Assembly: GCA_025331435.1 (NCBI GenBank) | Contig: JAIWNI010000005.1 | Span: forward strand, 496,001-560,000 | Reading direction: 5' to 3' | DNA from: Choanephora cucurbitarum | Taxonomy: Eukaryota > Mucoromycota > Mucoromycetes > Mucorales > Choanephoraceae | Length of the DNA stretch: 64,000 nucleotides | Shown: positions 43,998 through 57,300 of the stretch, one piece after another | Numbering within the stretch: the first letter of the stretch is position 1 | Layout: every line of letters begins with the position of its first letter | Program-made: the position numbers and the translations under genes | Notes under the pieces: generated by a model | Told to the model about the DNA's origin: nothing | Databases searched by the model: none | Seen by the model: only the letters and a program-made list of their open reading frames with translations

Positions 43998-46660
43998 TTA
44001 CTTTTGTGCTTGAAGTGTATAATCAATAATAAAAGATTGAGTGATGAGATCATCAATGCGCTGATAATGGCGATCGGTATATGGTAATAGACCGTCCACC
44101 AACTAGAGAAGAAAGATATAGACAAGTGCGGTTAGTGATTGCTGAAAGTTTACTTTTGGTACAAGAAATTTTACCTCTTTTGCTGTAGGAATTTCAACCA
44201 GCTCTTCTGAAGTACGAGAAGAAAGAATAGCATAGATCACCACTTGAGCAATATCGGAATGCTTAGCATTGGTGTTCCAATCTCTTGCATAACCCAGTAA
44301 CTTGGTAACGTTTTCTAATGACAGTTCTGCAAGGATGGTATCTATGTTTTCTGAACCAGTAATGCTTTCGTCGCCTTCAGGTCTAGCTTCATAAACTTCT
44401 CTAAATAAACCCAACAAACGGAAAGGTTGTTCTAATGATAAAGCAAGTAAAATGGCATTCAAATAATCTTTTTTGCGCATAAAGTTCTGTAATTCTTGTT
44501 CCCTAAATAAATATAAAGGAGAAAGGTTTAGGGTTGTGCGAAATATATCGTAAGTAACCTACTTTATAATGAGTTGTTCCTTCTCTTTCAATTCATCTTC
44601 TTGTTCTTGTAATGTAACATCTTCCCAAAAGTTGATGACTGAATCGGCACCAGCAGAAGCAACAAACTTCTCGTCCTTACGAACAGCCAAAGCCCAAACT
44701 TTTTGTGTGTGGTTATCAAGTGTAGAGGCACATTCATTTGTCTTGATGGTCCATACTTTAACTAATCCATCAGAACCAGCTGAAACAAGTTGCATACCGG
44801 CAGTCAAAAAGTCGACTCGCAAGACAGAATTTGTGTGTCCTTCAAATGTCTTTAGACAGGTAAAGTCTTTAAGACTCCAAATCTTGACTGTCTTGTCACC
44901 AGAACTAGTGGCCAACACTTGATCAACAGGAGAAAATTGCGCACTCCAGACACCACGTTTGTGACCCTTCATGGTGCCAACCAATTCACCTGTATCTACA
45001 TTCCATAGTTTGGCAGTCTTGTCTTGAGAACCTGTGGCAAAGAACTTATCGTTTGGTGCAACACAGATAGTGTTGATATCCTTTTCATGTGCTTGATGTG
45101 TATAAAGTGACTTGGGTCTATATTCTTCTTCAGGTTCTTCGAGATCGAGGTCGCGCAAGTTCCAATATTTTATAGTACGGTCTTGACTACCGGTGATCAT
45201 AAATGACTTGGATTTACGAGAAAGTGCTACAGCACCTACTGATTCTGTATGACCAATACAGATACCTGCACCTTGAAAACGCATGGACTTGTCTGGATTA
45301 TCTAAATCTATCTTCCATAAGCGTGCAGTTTTGTCTTTGGAAGCTGTTGCAATCAATACACCATCCTTTGATTTATCGATAGACAAAATCATGTCGTCAT
45401 GGCCGTATAGAAGATCACAATCCTGAGTTTCGACATTGTAGATTCTAAGTTGAGCGCTGTTGGTGGCAGCTGCCAGATGTGTATCGTTTTCACCTAAATA
45501 AGCAATATCCACTACTTCGTCATTGTAACCGACAATCTGCTTGATGCGTTCCAATTTGTGTTCCAAGGAGTACATCAGAATGTTTTGATCGTTAGTGACA
45601 GCTGCTAATGTCTGTGTCTTTTCGATATAAACGACGTCTGAAATGGTGTGTTTGCTGTTCTTCTCAGGATCTTGTGCCTTGATCAATTTACCACTCTTGA
45701 GATCCCACAACTTGATAAGGCCAGAATCACCGGCAGTATAAAAAATATCAGCATCCTGCCAGTTCTTGCCGAACTTGCCAGCCAATTTGACGTTTTTCTC
45801 TAAAAATCCAACTGTTTCAATCGTCTCGAAAATAGGATAGGTAGCCTTCAATGTCTTTGCTTGCCAGTCCCACACATTCACTACTTTGTCACGAGAGCCG
45901 GAAATCAAATATTTGCCATCTGCTGAGAAATCAAGACCACGAATAACACTGACGTGACTCTGAAGCACAGCAATGCAGCTACGAGTCTGAAGATCCCAAA
46001 TACGAATTTGACAATCATCAGCACCAGAAGCTACATACCACTTGCCCTGATAATTATGAAATTTGACGGCAGAGATCACACCACCGTGTCCTTTAAGGTT
46101 GTGTGTACAAAATCCTTTGTCGATATTCCATACTTTAATAGTTGCGTCAGCAGAACCTGTGGCGACTAAGGTTGAGGTGGGATCGATGTCCATTACAATA
46201 ATAGGTGCTTCGTGTGCCTTTAATTTACGAATGTTTTCTCCTTTCTCGAGGTCCCAGATGTGAAGGAACAAACTGCGACTGGCACTGACTAAATGCTTGC
46301 CATCAGGCTTAACAGCCATTGTTGTGACTATTTCAGTATCCTAAACCAGAAATAAAGAAAAACGATTTGTTTCTTTTAGCTAACTGATGCATGTCTTATT
46401 TTCAACAAACACATACACCTTCTAATTCAAACACTTGCTTGCCAGTATCAAGTTCGGTGACTATTATGTCTTCATTGAGTGTTGTAATAATGTGTTTAGC
46501 ATCTTTTGTGATGACAACTTTGCCACCTGTGTAAATGGACTCGATCGTCTTGATTGACTTGAAGCTGAAAGTAACAAGTTAGTTCTCATCTCAGTACTTT
46601 CATCTTGCAGTTCATGTTTTACCTAGTCTTAAGCAATAGCTTGGATGAGTCTTCAGTCAT
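43998..46660 (-). CDS. UTP13: U3 snoRNP / SSU processome WD40 protein Utp13
   Basis: Utp13 (human TBL3) belongs to the UtpB subcomplex of the small-subunit processome. Exons 46660-46623, 46564-46417, 46340-44563, 44502-44175 and 44102-43998 join to 798 residues (yeast Utp13: 817). Two seven-bladed WD40 propellers are visible (GSADATIKVWNID, GSRDKVVNVWDW, GSQDRTIKYWNL, GSQDKTAKLWNVDTGELV, GSDGLVKVWTIK). The helical Utp13 C-terminal domain follows (MRKKDYLNAILLALSLEQPF, LLPYTDRHYQRIDDLI). Nucleolar. Head-to-head with HCR1. Confidence 0.96.
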
Positions 46661-46923
46661 ATTAAGTTAGCAAATATACACACAGATAAGAAGAAGAAGA
46701 AAGAATATATATATATATCTCAAGATATGTAAAGATGTTACAATTCAACTTTTTGTATGCACAAAGTTAAAAAATGTCTCCTTGTTTGGAAAAGAAAAGC
46801 TGTCACGTTGAGCGCACCTGAACGTAAGCGGCTTAGGCTACCTTTGATTTGGAACGATTTCGCCCATCCAACTTGTGTTCATTTTTTTTTCTTGTTTAAT
46901 TCTGTAGATACACGGAAGATAAT
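46661..46923. promoter_or_regulatory. Shared promoter of UTP13 and HCR1
   Basis: 263 bp between divergent start codons of a ribosome-biogenesis gene and a translation-initiation gene. Includes an (AT)n stretch near 46706. Confidence 0.5.
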
Positions 46924-47900
46924 AATGAGCGACTGGGGTAACCACACAGTAGAATAGCTAGAAACCGAAAATTGACATTGTATGTCCATAATAGAAGAAG
47001 AATTCGATAACGAAGTTGTTGCCAGCAACAAGCCTAAGATGGCCTGGGACGATGAAGACAGCGATGACAACACGAGCAATGTAAAGGAATCTTGGGACGA
47101 CTCTGAAGAAGAAGTGGAAGAATCTCCTAAGCAAGTAGCTGAAAAAAAGACAGAAACTGCTAAGCCTGGCAAGAAGATGACTTTGAAGCAAAAGATTGCT
47201 GAGAAGGAAGCTTTATTAAAGGAACAAAAGGCCAAGAAGATTGCTCTTGTAAGTCGTGTCGTAGATAAGAGAAAGCATTCAGTTAACTCATTCTTCCATA
47301 GGCTAGTCGCTTTATGGAAGGCGAGACTGAGGAAGAAAGATTTGAGCGTGCTCAAAAGGAAGCTGGTATCAAGAAGGCTGAATTTGGCGAGTCTGAACCT
47401 GAAGCTCGTAAGTGAATTGACAGCAAATACAAGTAGTTGTGCTCAAACTCATCTAATGCACTGAGTAGCCAAGAAAGCCCCTGCCAAACCTGTCGAATCT
47501 GTCAAGCCCAGAACCCGTGCTGATTTTGAAGAATTCAAGAAATTATTGACTGATTTGATTCTTCAACAAAAGGTAAAAGGATCAAAGAAAGAAATAAAAA
47601 AGCAATTGATTAATAGCAACAGCTTTACTGACTATTTCTTAACTACAGAACCACCCCAACTATGCTACATTCCTCGACCAATTTGCTAAAGATATTGCTC
47701 AACCTATGAAGGATATGGATGTTCGTAAAGCTGCCTCTAGCTTAACTGCTCTTGCCAATGACAAGCAGCGTCAACAAAAGGAAGCCCTCAAGAACAACAA
47801 AAAGACAAAGGGTAAGACGCAGCCTGCTAAGCCTGCTGCTCCTGCTGCTTCTTCAAGAGAATATTCAACCACATATGACGATTTTGATGATTTCATGTAA
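46924..47900 (+). CDS. HCR1: Translation initiation factor eIF3 subunit j (Hcr1)
   Basis: Exons 46924-46936, 46995-47248, 47302-47407, 47469-47572 and 47649-47900 give 242 residues. The 13-nt first exon encodes only MSDW plus one base; splicing gives MSDWEEEFDNEVV. The acidic N-terminus with WDD repeats (MAWDDEDSDD, ESWDDSEEE), the basic helix KKMTLKQKIAEKEALLKEQ, FEEFKKLLTDLI and the C-terminal SREYSTTYDDFDDFM are typical of eIF3j. It helps 40S binding, pre-rRNA processing and ribosome recycling. Confidence 0.93.
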
Positions 47901-48250
47901 AGAAAAGAGGAAAAGGAAAGAGAGAAAAAAATCAATAAATATCAAGAAAAAATCCCCACAGCTTATCCTGTCAAACCATATTTAATTGTGATTATGTATG
48001 AAAATAGCTATTAAAGGAAAAAAACATATAGAAAGAAGAAAGGCGATAGAATATATATATATATATATATAAATAGAGTAAAAAAGAATAGAATACAAAC
48101 AGTCAAACCTGTAACTATGTGTATTGTGTATGTAAATATACGTCTGTAGACATATCAAAAGCTTGTAATAGTGTGGCTGGTATACAATTAAGAGAAAGAT
48201 ATATATATATATATATATGTATGTATATACGAATAGGTGTAAAGCTATAT
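47901..48250. repeat. Spacer with two (AT)n microsatellites
   Basis: Pure AT runs at about 48051-48071 and 48199-48218 between the convergent 3' ends of HCR1 and the next minus-strand gene. Long AT runs are cruciform-prone. No coding sequence. Confidence 0.85.
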
Positions 48251-50011
48251 CTATGAGCGTTTGTGTTTGTTTCCTGACCATAAGAAGCGAGAAACCAGAA
48301 TAGCAAGTGTGATAGGAACAGTCCAGTCATCAGTGATACCTAATTGTGAGGCGATTCCCAGTATTATGGCAACACACGCAAACAGTGCAAATGGGTCATC
48401 CGTTTTACTGTTGGTGGGATGAGGAGGTGGGGGTGAGTGATTGCAGGGAAAGGTACAAGAAAACCCATCACATGTGTAACATGATGGCGTGTTGTTAATA
48501 CCTTTATTGTTTGTTATTTGCTCTTCCTCGATCATCATCAGTGTGCTTCTAGGTCTAGCCGATCTACTGGTTGTGATTGATGAAATGTGTCTATTTATGT
48601 TGATTTCATCTTCCTCTAGCTCCTCTTCTGAAGCTGGAAATAACTGAGACTGGCTCTGATGTTCAGTTCCTTCTAGATCGCCTCTTAGCATTTGCTCTAG
48701 TAAGTCAGTGTCCTTTATAGCTAATGTTCGACGCTTAGATTCCATCAATAGCTGAGATTGCTTTAGAGGGTCATTTTGAGTAGGTGGCGGAGTCAAGAGT
48801 CGATTGACAGGAGAATCCTCTGTATACAGTGTGTGGTCTTGTAATTCCTATGAAATGCAATGATTATTATTTTCTGCAGAAGAAGAAAAGAACAGTAATT
48901 ACAAGAAAAAAATGGAGTGCTCTTGACATAAGACAAACAAGAGCTCTTTAATGCAAAAAGAAAATGGATGCAAGAAGAGTGGGGGATGCATAGGATAAAG
49001 ATGGGAGAGAGAGAGAAAGGAGTGAAAGAAAAACAAAATGCTATACCTTTTGAAGGTGTTCTATTTGGTCTTCTAATCCCATGAAATCTTGCTCTAGTTG
49101 TGACACGATTTCGTCCTTGATTCGAAGCTCTTTCTTGAGTGTTTCCACATCGTTATCCTTCAAGCCGTGTTGCTTCATAATCTGCTCTTTTTCCAAGTCA
49201 AGCTCTTCAATCACTTGCTCTAGTCGATATATCCTGTTTTCTAATTCAACAGCATAAGATCCTTGCGAAATGGTTGAATGAATGACTGGTCGGCAAATAT
49301 GTTGTGCTTCTACTTCTTCTTCATCATCTTCACTTGAGGGTAATGTCATGACCATTGTGGATTGGTCAATTGGTTTCATAGTAAAGCAACATATCTCATC
49401 ACATGATGGATGTCCTGCAAGCTAAATTTGTAATCACTTATGAACAGAAAATTCCCAAATATATATATATCTCCTGCATTTACCTGTCTCTGGAGTAAAT
49501 TGATATTCTGCACTAGAAATTCATACTCGGGCCCCACATTTTTCATTTGAAGGATTTGATTTTGTTTCAGCATATTTAACTGATGTGATTTTTCATTTAG
49601 CTCCTGTTGTAGAAGCCGAGAAGTTCTTTGTAGTTTTACATTGGCTATCGTGAGCTCTTGAATAGTTTTCTCCAGGGGGCTTGTTTTTTGCTCAATCAAG
49701 TTATCGGTATCTACTTTTAGCAATCGATTGGTTCTCTGAAGTTTTACGTTCTGAAGTGTTAGTTGTTCTATTTGTGCTTCTAATTGTCGAGTACGTGTAT
49801 CGGTATCTCCTCTTTGTATTTCTCTTTTGTAAGTATTCTCGCTCCCTTGCTCTAAAGGAAATGCCATTTCAAGTTGCTTTTTTGGGCTTATATCGTTGTG
49901 CTTGGGTATTGAATAGTTCATGAGATTTGAGTTTACACTAAACCTTGGTGGTTCAAATTCAGGTGGTATGATAGCAGACTCTCTGTTGTGTTGTGAAGGT
50001 GAAAAAGCCAT
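48251..50011 (-). CDS. Tail-anchored coiled-coil protein, unknown
   Basis: Exons 50011-49484, 49421-49047 and 48847-48251 join in frame to 499 residues. The N-terminal 60 residues are disordered. Coiled coils at about 70-175 contain two copies of a NVKLQRTxRLL motif (NVKLQRTNRLLK, NVKLQRTSRLLQQ), and another lies at about 225-300 (LENRIYRLEQVIEELDLEKEQI). A Pro/His patch (PPPPHPTNS) and two hydrophobic segments (ALFACVAIILGIASQLGI, VPITLAILVSRFLW) are near the C-terminus. It is probably anchored to an organelle membrane with the coiled coils in the cytosol. Family not recognised. Confidence 0.78.
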
Positions 50012-52214
50012 TTTTATATATATCGTTTGCTATTGCTGTTTCTATCAATGTATGTCTTCAAAAAAGAAATAAATTTGGCTGATGGATAGATATACAGTGC
50101 CAAAAAAGAAAGAGAAAAGTAAAAAAAAAGTAAAAAAAGAAAGAAAGAAAGAAGGAAGAAAATAGATAAACGTCTAAAAAAAGATCAAAGATAAAAAAAA
50201 TGTTAGGCTTGCACGAGTTTCTTTGTTGCACACCAAGTAATTATTTTCTCTTTTTTTTTACATTTCCCTGCTAGTGATAGCGGCTTGTAACAAATCATAA
50301 GAGAACACTGACATGTCAAACTATACAGAGTATCTGAAATTGTCTCCTCTAATGAATATCATTGGATACAAAGGACAAAGAAGGATTCTTGTATATCTCA
50401 AGACAACAACATCAAACAATATGCAAAAAAAAAACATTTACCACCCTTGTAGAACGCATATAAGCGTTTTCAATAATCCTTATACGTGGTACCTGCAGAT
50501 AGACTAACATCAAAAATGAATTAATTAAAGCGCAACCTGACGATCGAAGAGCATTTTTCTTAATGGGTTGTTTTGCTGTTTCTTTGTAAAGCAAAAATGT
50601 CAATTTCACACATTGTTACACAAAAACGTTCTTTTCTTTGAATTACCAATTTCAGGAAAAAATACTTTTTCATTGCTATCGAAAAGATGAAAATAAGCAA
50701 CAAGTGAAGACTGTTCCGCAATGAGATGATTGGTCTCAAGTGTTCTTTAGTTTAAATTGGGCGATTCGAATAGTTGCAACAATACAGTCTCTGACTGAAT
50801 GATTAATGCATGCAAGCCTTATAACATGCTTGAAATTTAATTCAACTAAAAGGGAAAGACTCAAAAGTAACTACCAAAAAGAAAATACAGTAGACATTTG
50901 CCCCCAAAATGTTGTAATTGTATATGACAAAGCAGATGGGAGATTTCATTCACAGCGTTTTCTGAAAAGTTATCTCGTTTGTACTAAACAATATGAAAGA
51001 CATGAAATGAAAAAAAAAGCAGAAATACAGAAAGAAGAATAAAGGTCTTGACTGAACACCAACTGATTCTTTTTAGTAAAGTGTATCAGTGCATACTATC
51101 CATATTGATTCAACCTCACATATACCTTTGGTGTTGTCTGTTTATAGATATGTTTCCAAGTGTATGCGTCATTTTAACGAACAGTTGCATTGACATTGGC
51201 TTTTCAAATGGCATGACTGACAACACAGCTTAGTCTGCATTTGTAAAAAATTGAGAAAAGCATACTAGGAGGAAATTTGAAAAAGCGTTCGAAGGAGACA
51301 TGGGCGAAAAACCTTCTGATAGCTTTTGAAGAAAGCTCCTAAAAGTAGATACAAAAAAAAAGAAAGAAAAAGTGAAGCTGTAGAAAAGCACAGCTTCCAT
51401 AATCTAGTGAAGTCAAAATCCACGAAGTCATCATCTGCTTAATTGCTTTTATGCGGTGTACTTTGAAAGTAAAGTGCATGCATGCAACTCAGTGATACTA
51501 AGAAAGAGTCAATTACACAACAAGAACGGCTCCTAGCTTATTCTGCATATACTCCTACTGCTTATATCGAACGTTGAACCAAAATCGGTGGAATAAATGC
51601 CCTTTTACAACTTCAACTTATTTGAATTGACAATTGATCTACAGTGTGCTAAAGGGGTTGCACCAAATATATCTGCAAATCTTGATGTCGATCAACACCT
51701 TTTATACAATTAGCATATAATTCCCTACTAAATAGCTACCTGCAATGCATATCGTTAACACCAAAACCCGCAATTCTTTCTGCAGCAAGTATACTGCAGA
51801 CAGAGAATTGACCTTAGCACTCACTTGCATTTTCGGTGGAACAAGCAAGAAAAGATTATGATCAGACTACGCTAATCGAAATTTCAGCCAGCTACAGGTT
51901 TGTACATCCTTCTTTTGCTCACATGAAAAACTGGAGAATAAGTGGCTGGCAGCAATATAACTAAGTATTCAATACTGTATTTAGAATAGCCAGTTTTGTC
52001 TCTTTGTTCTAAAATTGTAGGTGGTATTCATCTTACGTTTTTTTTCTTTGAAATATTGTAACCATATAATGTTACAAATTGTGTTCAAGTGTTTAAAAAA
52101 AAAGTATGATTAGATGGTTTATTGCGATATATGCGTATATAAGAAAAGAGTATTATACATTATGTTGATTGATTTGATATAGTATACAAAGACGTAAAAT
52201 GGGATGATTAGTTA
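50012..52214. other. 2.2-kb gene-poor block
   Basis: AT-rich; A/G-rich near 50110-50200. Short protein-like scraps occur (for example plus strand near 51275, ETWAKNLLIAFEESS), but none is an intact gene. They may be relics. Confidence 0.55.
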
Positions 52215-53928
52215 TTAATGAGCCTTGGTTTCGTTGTGAACAACTACGCCAGAAAGATCAGATGTTTCTCTGTCCAAAAGACCAGCCTTTTCTTGCTCAT
52301 CAAGCCATTTCTTGTAGCGACGGTCTTCTTCTTCTTGACGCCATTCCTCACCTCGGAAAGAACCTTCAACACGAGCCATGACACAACAACCCAAGCAGTT
52401 ACCAAAGACGTTCAGAGAGGTTCTTGCCATATCCATAATAGCATCAACACCCATGATCATTAATACGGCTTCCAATGGAATGTTGTATTGGGCCAAGGTA
52501 CCTGAGAGAACAACTAGAGAGGCTCTGGGAATGGCAGCTACACCCTTAGAAGAAAGCATAAGGGTACCCATGATAGACATCTGAGTAGCCAAGGGCAAAT
52601 TCAAACCTGCAGCTTGAGCAGAGAAAATAGTGGCTAAGGAAAGGTAAAGTGTGGTACCATCCAAATTAAATGAGTAACCGCAGGGGATAACAAAACCAGT
52701 TAGAGAGTTAGGACAACCAAACTCACGCATTCTGTCGAATGCTAAAGGTAGAGCAGATTCACTTGAGGCAGAACTGAATGCAAGCAACCATGGCTGGGCA
52801 ATAGCCTTGAAGAAACCAATTATGGGGATCTTGGCAAGGAACATGATAGGAACCAATACAACAATTAAGAAAATGACAAGAGAAGCATACAAACAGCCAA
52901 TGAGTTTTCCGAGATTAGCTAAAACGCTGATACCGTTACTACCAACAGTAGCAGCTAAAGCAGAACCAATACCAATAGGAGCATAACGCATGATTAAAGC
53001 GACATATTGGAACATAACTTGCGAAAGTGATTCATTGATTTGAAGCATGAATTTCTTGCTCTTTTTGTCTGCTTTCATCATAGCACATGCAAAGAGAACA
53101 GCACAAAAAACGATAGCTAACACCTTGTTGTTGACAGCAGCAACAAAGAAGTTTTCAGGAATAATCATGAACAATTCACCAGACCAAGTAATAGAGGTCT
53201 TTTCCTTGTCGGCTAGCTCTTGGACAGAAGAGATATCGGATCCTACAGGCAATGTGACGCCTTGGCCTGGTTTGACCAAATTGGCCATGATCAGACCAAG
53301 TGCAAGGGCCAATGTAGTAACAACTTCAAAATACTAAATGATACAATGAAATACGTTTAAACTATGCTTTTTTTTAAACAAAAAAAAAGGTGATAAATCT
53401 ACTTACAATAAGTGTCTTGATAGCAAGTTTTCCAACTTTTCCTATATCATCACCATGACCAGCAATACCAATGACCAAGACGGAAAAGACAAGAGGAACA
53501 ATACAGATCTTGATCATCATGATAAAAGCGTCACCCAAAGGTTTGATTTCTTTGCCAAAAGCAGGTGCGAAATAGCCAATGAGGATACCAACAACCATGG
53601 ATACAATAATCCAAAAACTAAGATTTGTTCTCCTGTTCAGGAATCGGATCAGTTTGATGAATGGTGCAATAGCAAAGAGAAGCGCATCATTGATCTGCTT
53701 GCCAATATTGCTGATACGAGGAGAGTAGCCAACATTTTCCACAGGAGGGATTCGAAGATGTTGAGGAATGTGATCGCGACCTGCAGACTGATTTCTGTAG
53801 CGAAAAGAAGAAGCATCATCTCTAGCAGCATTTACGTCTTCAGTAAAGGATCCAGCCTGTAACTTTTCATTAGGAGCGTGATGATCACTGTTAGCTGATG
53901 TATCTTTATGCGATGTGATTTCGTCCAT
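52215..53928 (-). CDS. DctA-like dicarboxylate/amino acid:cation symporter
   Basis: Exons 53928-53407 and 53333-52215 give 546 residues of the DAACS/SDF family. A hydrophilic N-terminus of ~90 residues precedes the transmembrane core (NLSFWIIVSMVVGILIGYFAP). The reentrant hairpin motif reads SSASSESALPLAF, and the substrate/cation site reads CGYSFNLDGTTLYLSLATIFSAQ, closest in form to the bacterial C4-dicarboxylate carrier DctA (GYSFNLDGT) rather than animal glutamate transporters (NMDGTALY). It probably imports C4-dicarboxylates or acidic amino acids with H+ or Na+ across the plasma membrane. The 73-nt spliceosomal intron shows the gene is resident in the fungal genome, not contamination. 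Confidence 0.93.
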
Positions 53929-54301
53929 TCTAACGAAAGCTGTGAGTTAATAAACTTCTCTTGTTTCAAATGTGATACTGGGCAACTTACAAAAGAAATT
54001 ACACTTCAAATTAATGAAAAAACTAGAAAGTTTCAACTGAGAAGCTTTCTCTTTTTATATTGGTTTTTGTCTGATAGTCGTACTAAACACAAATGCACTT
54101 GCAGGACTGATTGTGTTACCTTAATCCACTCAGGGAAAAACACCTTGATTTCGTAATGGCTTATCTCCAGCAAAACGTAACACAAGATCTGTTAAATATT
54201 CCCAAGAAGTAAAGTTTTACAAAAAAATGTTATGCTGTGATTGGTTGAGTGAGAAGAAAAGAAAGGAAAGAAACGATTTGTTTATGTACAAATAAGGATT
54301 T
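53929..54301. promoter_or_regulatory. Upstream region of the symporter gene
   Basis: 373 bp between the paladin-like gene's 3' end and the symporter start. A minus-strand AATATAAAAAGAG lies about 130 bp before the ATG, a weak TATA candidate. Confidence 0.45.
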
Positions 54302-57300
54302 TCATGATAAATCAAGAGTATTTAGGGATATTATATTCATGATCTCCCTATGACCTTTGAGCCATTCCTTGAACGTAGGTAACTTTTGGGCTTCTTTGAA
54401 AGCTGTTTCACTTGTATTATTTGATACCCGCATCTCTTCCAGAAGATAGTTGGCAAACACAATCAAGTAAAAGTAGCGAACCAAGTAATTGATTGCAACC
54501 TCACGTGTTGCCTTCCACTTTTTAGAACCTTGATCTGTCATTGCTTCAAATCTCAACTTATAGTCGTATATAGCTTTTCTTAGGTTCTGCATATGATCAC
54601 ACATATTGATAGCTTGATCGGTAAAACGCTTAGCTAATTTTCCATAAGTCAATACGGTAACAAGTTGTAAAATGACTCGGTACTCTCCATTTTGGTACCG
54701 CTCTCTCTCATCGTGAGAACTATCATTCTCTTCTTGAAAACTAGTGGTCAGTGGATCACTAATTTCATTGACTGCTTCATTGCTTAATATCATAGATAAC
54801 AAAGAAGCCACTACCATACCAGTGGTAGTACGACCACGACTAATAGATAAAGTATAATAAGTATCAGCAAGGCATTGGGTTTGATAAGAAAAGTTATCGG
54901 TATATATTTTAAGATAACTGGCGTATTACTTACCCCATTTGGCAATTGAATATCATGTCCACTCCCTGGTTTGCTGTATGCATTCTTTCAATAAGCTGAT
55001 CAAAGACATCAGGAATAGGTGCTTGTTCATCAGTACTGTTGCATAAAAAAGAAGAGGGTTTTAGTGTATACGTAATTTGCGTTCAGCAAACCCCTTACAT
55101 AGGAATTCGAAGGTAGTCAACTTGGTAACCTTCAGCACGAATGGATTCAAAAACCTGGCGGGGTGTTTCAACTAATTCCTTTGGAACTGTTTCCCACAAT
55201 GGCTACGTGTGTTACAAAATAAAGATAAAGTTAGATCCAGATCCACTTTCCACCCCACCTATCATGACCACCAAGAGTTTATTACCAATAAGTTGAAACC
55301 ACTGTCTTCATCGTGTAACAACATTCGATTATCATATTCGTCAAGTTCTTGTATCACATCCAACCGCATTCGGTCTTCCATGCTTTCGACTCTTTCGCGT
55401 GAAATACCAGTTGTTTCCAAATTCTTGAGTGGATCAATAAACAATCGAAGCACATATGGGTTTTTGTTTACATAAAGCACAGGTTCCTCGCGCAGACAAG
55501 TCCAGTAGACCCAACGACGACCACCAGGTCCAGCTTGCATGGCTTTGAGAATAGACTTAATGGCATCCTTATTGGGCATGGCACAACCAGAAATAAACGG
55601 AGGAGTCAATGGGCTTTCATCATCACGTTCCATATCTGCTGCAAGCCCACTCACTGTTGCAGCAAGGCCACCTTCTTTGACAGCATGTTTTGCCTGATTG
55701 ATCTCAATGCGTCTAAAGTTATAGGCACCTGGGATTTTTTCTTTCAAACTCATCTTTTGGCAGCCTGGGAAAGCATCATGTTTGAGGATAGTTTGTTGGG
55801 CGAGAACTTGACCATGGCGTGCGGTTACGACGCGCATTACTTCACTGGAAAGGGCTATACCATCACCTCCTCCCAATGATTGTTCTACAGGAACCAATGC
55901 GCTAAATTCGTCCTTTGTTTCCAACAAATCTTGCAAAATGGTGCCAAGTTCAGGGTGTCGTTTCATCCATAAACCAAAGCTTTCTGTGTCTCTTACAAGA
56001 GATGGAGAGGTGCTGTCGAGATAGGCTTGGAAACAAATGAGCATAAAGTAGCGTTCAAGTGATGTAATGCCGCGTTTCACAGTTCGCTTAAATTGTGAAG
56101 GGTCATCTTCTTTCTCTTTCTCGGCCTGAATACGAGCAGATTCGATTACAGTAATCAGATGTGTGCCGTGTATGGCACATTGCTCAATCACAGTATCCAC
56201 TACACCTTTGTTCTCTAGACCTCTTCTAATTACTCGGAGCAAACTGTTGATGAGTTGGTAACTAGGGTAACGGGATTTGGGCGCTTCTGTCGAGTCCAAA
56301 GAATTTCTTCGAGAATTGTTGGATTTTGGCCTGATCCAGCGTGTTAGTAAACTGGCAATTACAGTACCAGTAGTTGATCTTCCAAGACCAACTTGGCAAT
56401 TCCTACACACGTAAGCAGCTGATTAGGTTGATTGCTTCGCAGACAAGCCTCTACTTACATAATGATAGCTGTTTTGGATAAGTCAACACCTGTTATTAAG
56501 CTAGTAAGATCATCAAAATCTCTCCACTCGGGAGCTTTTTCAGCAGTAATAGGTACACGGTGGTACTCCAGTATAGATTCCTCATCAGATATAACCTTTC
56601 CTTGCTGGAGACCCTCTTCGTCTGAAGAATCTCTTTGTGCCAACTCTTGCTGAACTTCAAATCCTGCGAATTCCATCACTTCACGTACAGTCATGATGTC
56701 TTCAATGTTTACTTCTTCCCAAGACGAAAGTACATTACCGTCCTTGTCTTCTCCATGCAGCAGAATGCGTCCTCCTGATTGCTTTACTTCTCGGATCACA
56801 TCCTCCTTGAGTCTCTCTTCCAATTGCTCCATACGTGATCCTGTGATACCTTTGTATGCGCGTAAATTGCGCAGAGTGAAAGCTCGGTCACGAAGAACAT
56901 AAGGAATACCATTGATGTAGATGATAGGCTCTTCACGCAAATTAATCCACAAGATGCGCTCGTTTTTAGGTCTGTCTTGTAGCAAATTACGAATCACCTG
57001 ACGAAGGCCATTTACTGTGGGTTGCGCTACACCATACACATGTGTGTTCTCAATCCGTCTAAAATTAGAAGCACCATCAATCACAAAAGCATGATGCCTT
57101 TCAGATACATGTTGCTGTTGCTGTAAGGTGGTCTCCTCTTCACTGCTTTCATCAAGAGAGTCGGTCAAGTAGCCAAAATGCCAAAAATCTACTTTGAGGA
57201 TTGTCTGAGAACTCAGAACTACACCAGTGCGAGACTGTTACCAAAAAAGAGAGAAAATTAGCTATGTTTTACAAATATATATATTCCTGATTAAGTTACT

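Noticed and set aside
52215..53928. Bacterial contamination as the source of the DctA-like gene
   Set aside because: The gene has a GT-AG intron that restores the frame and lies between intron-rich fungal genes with the same base composition.
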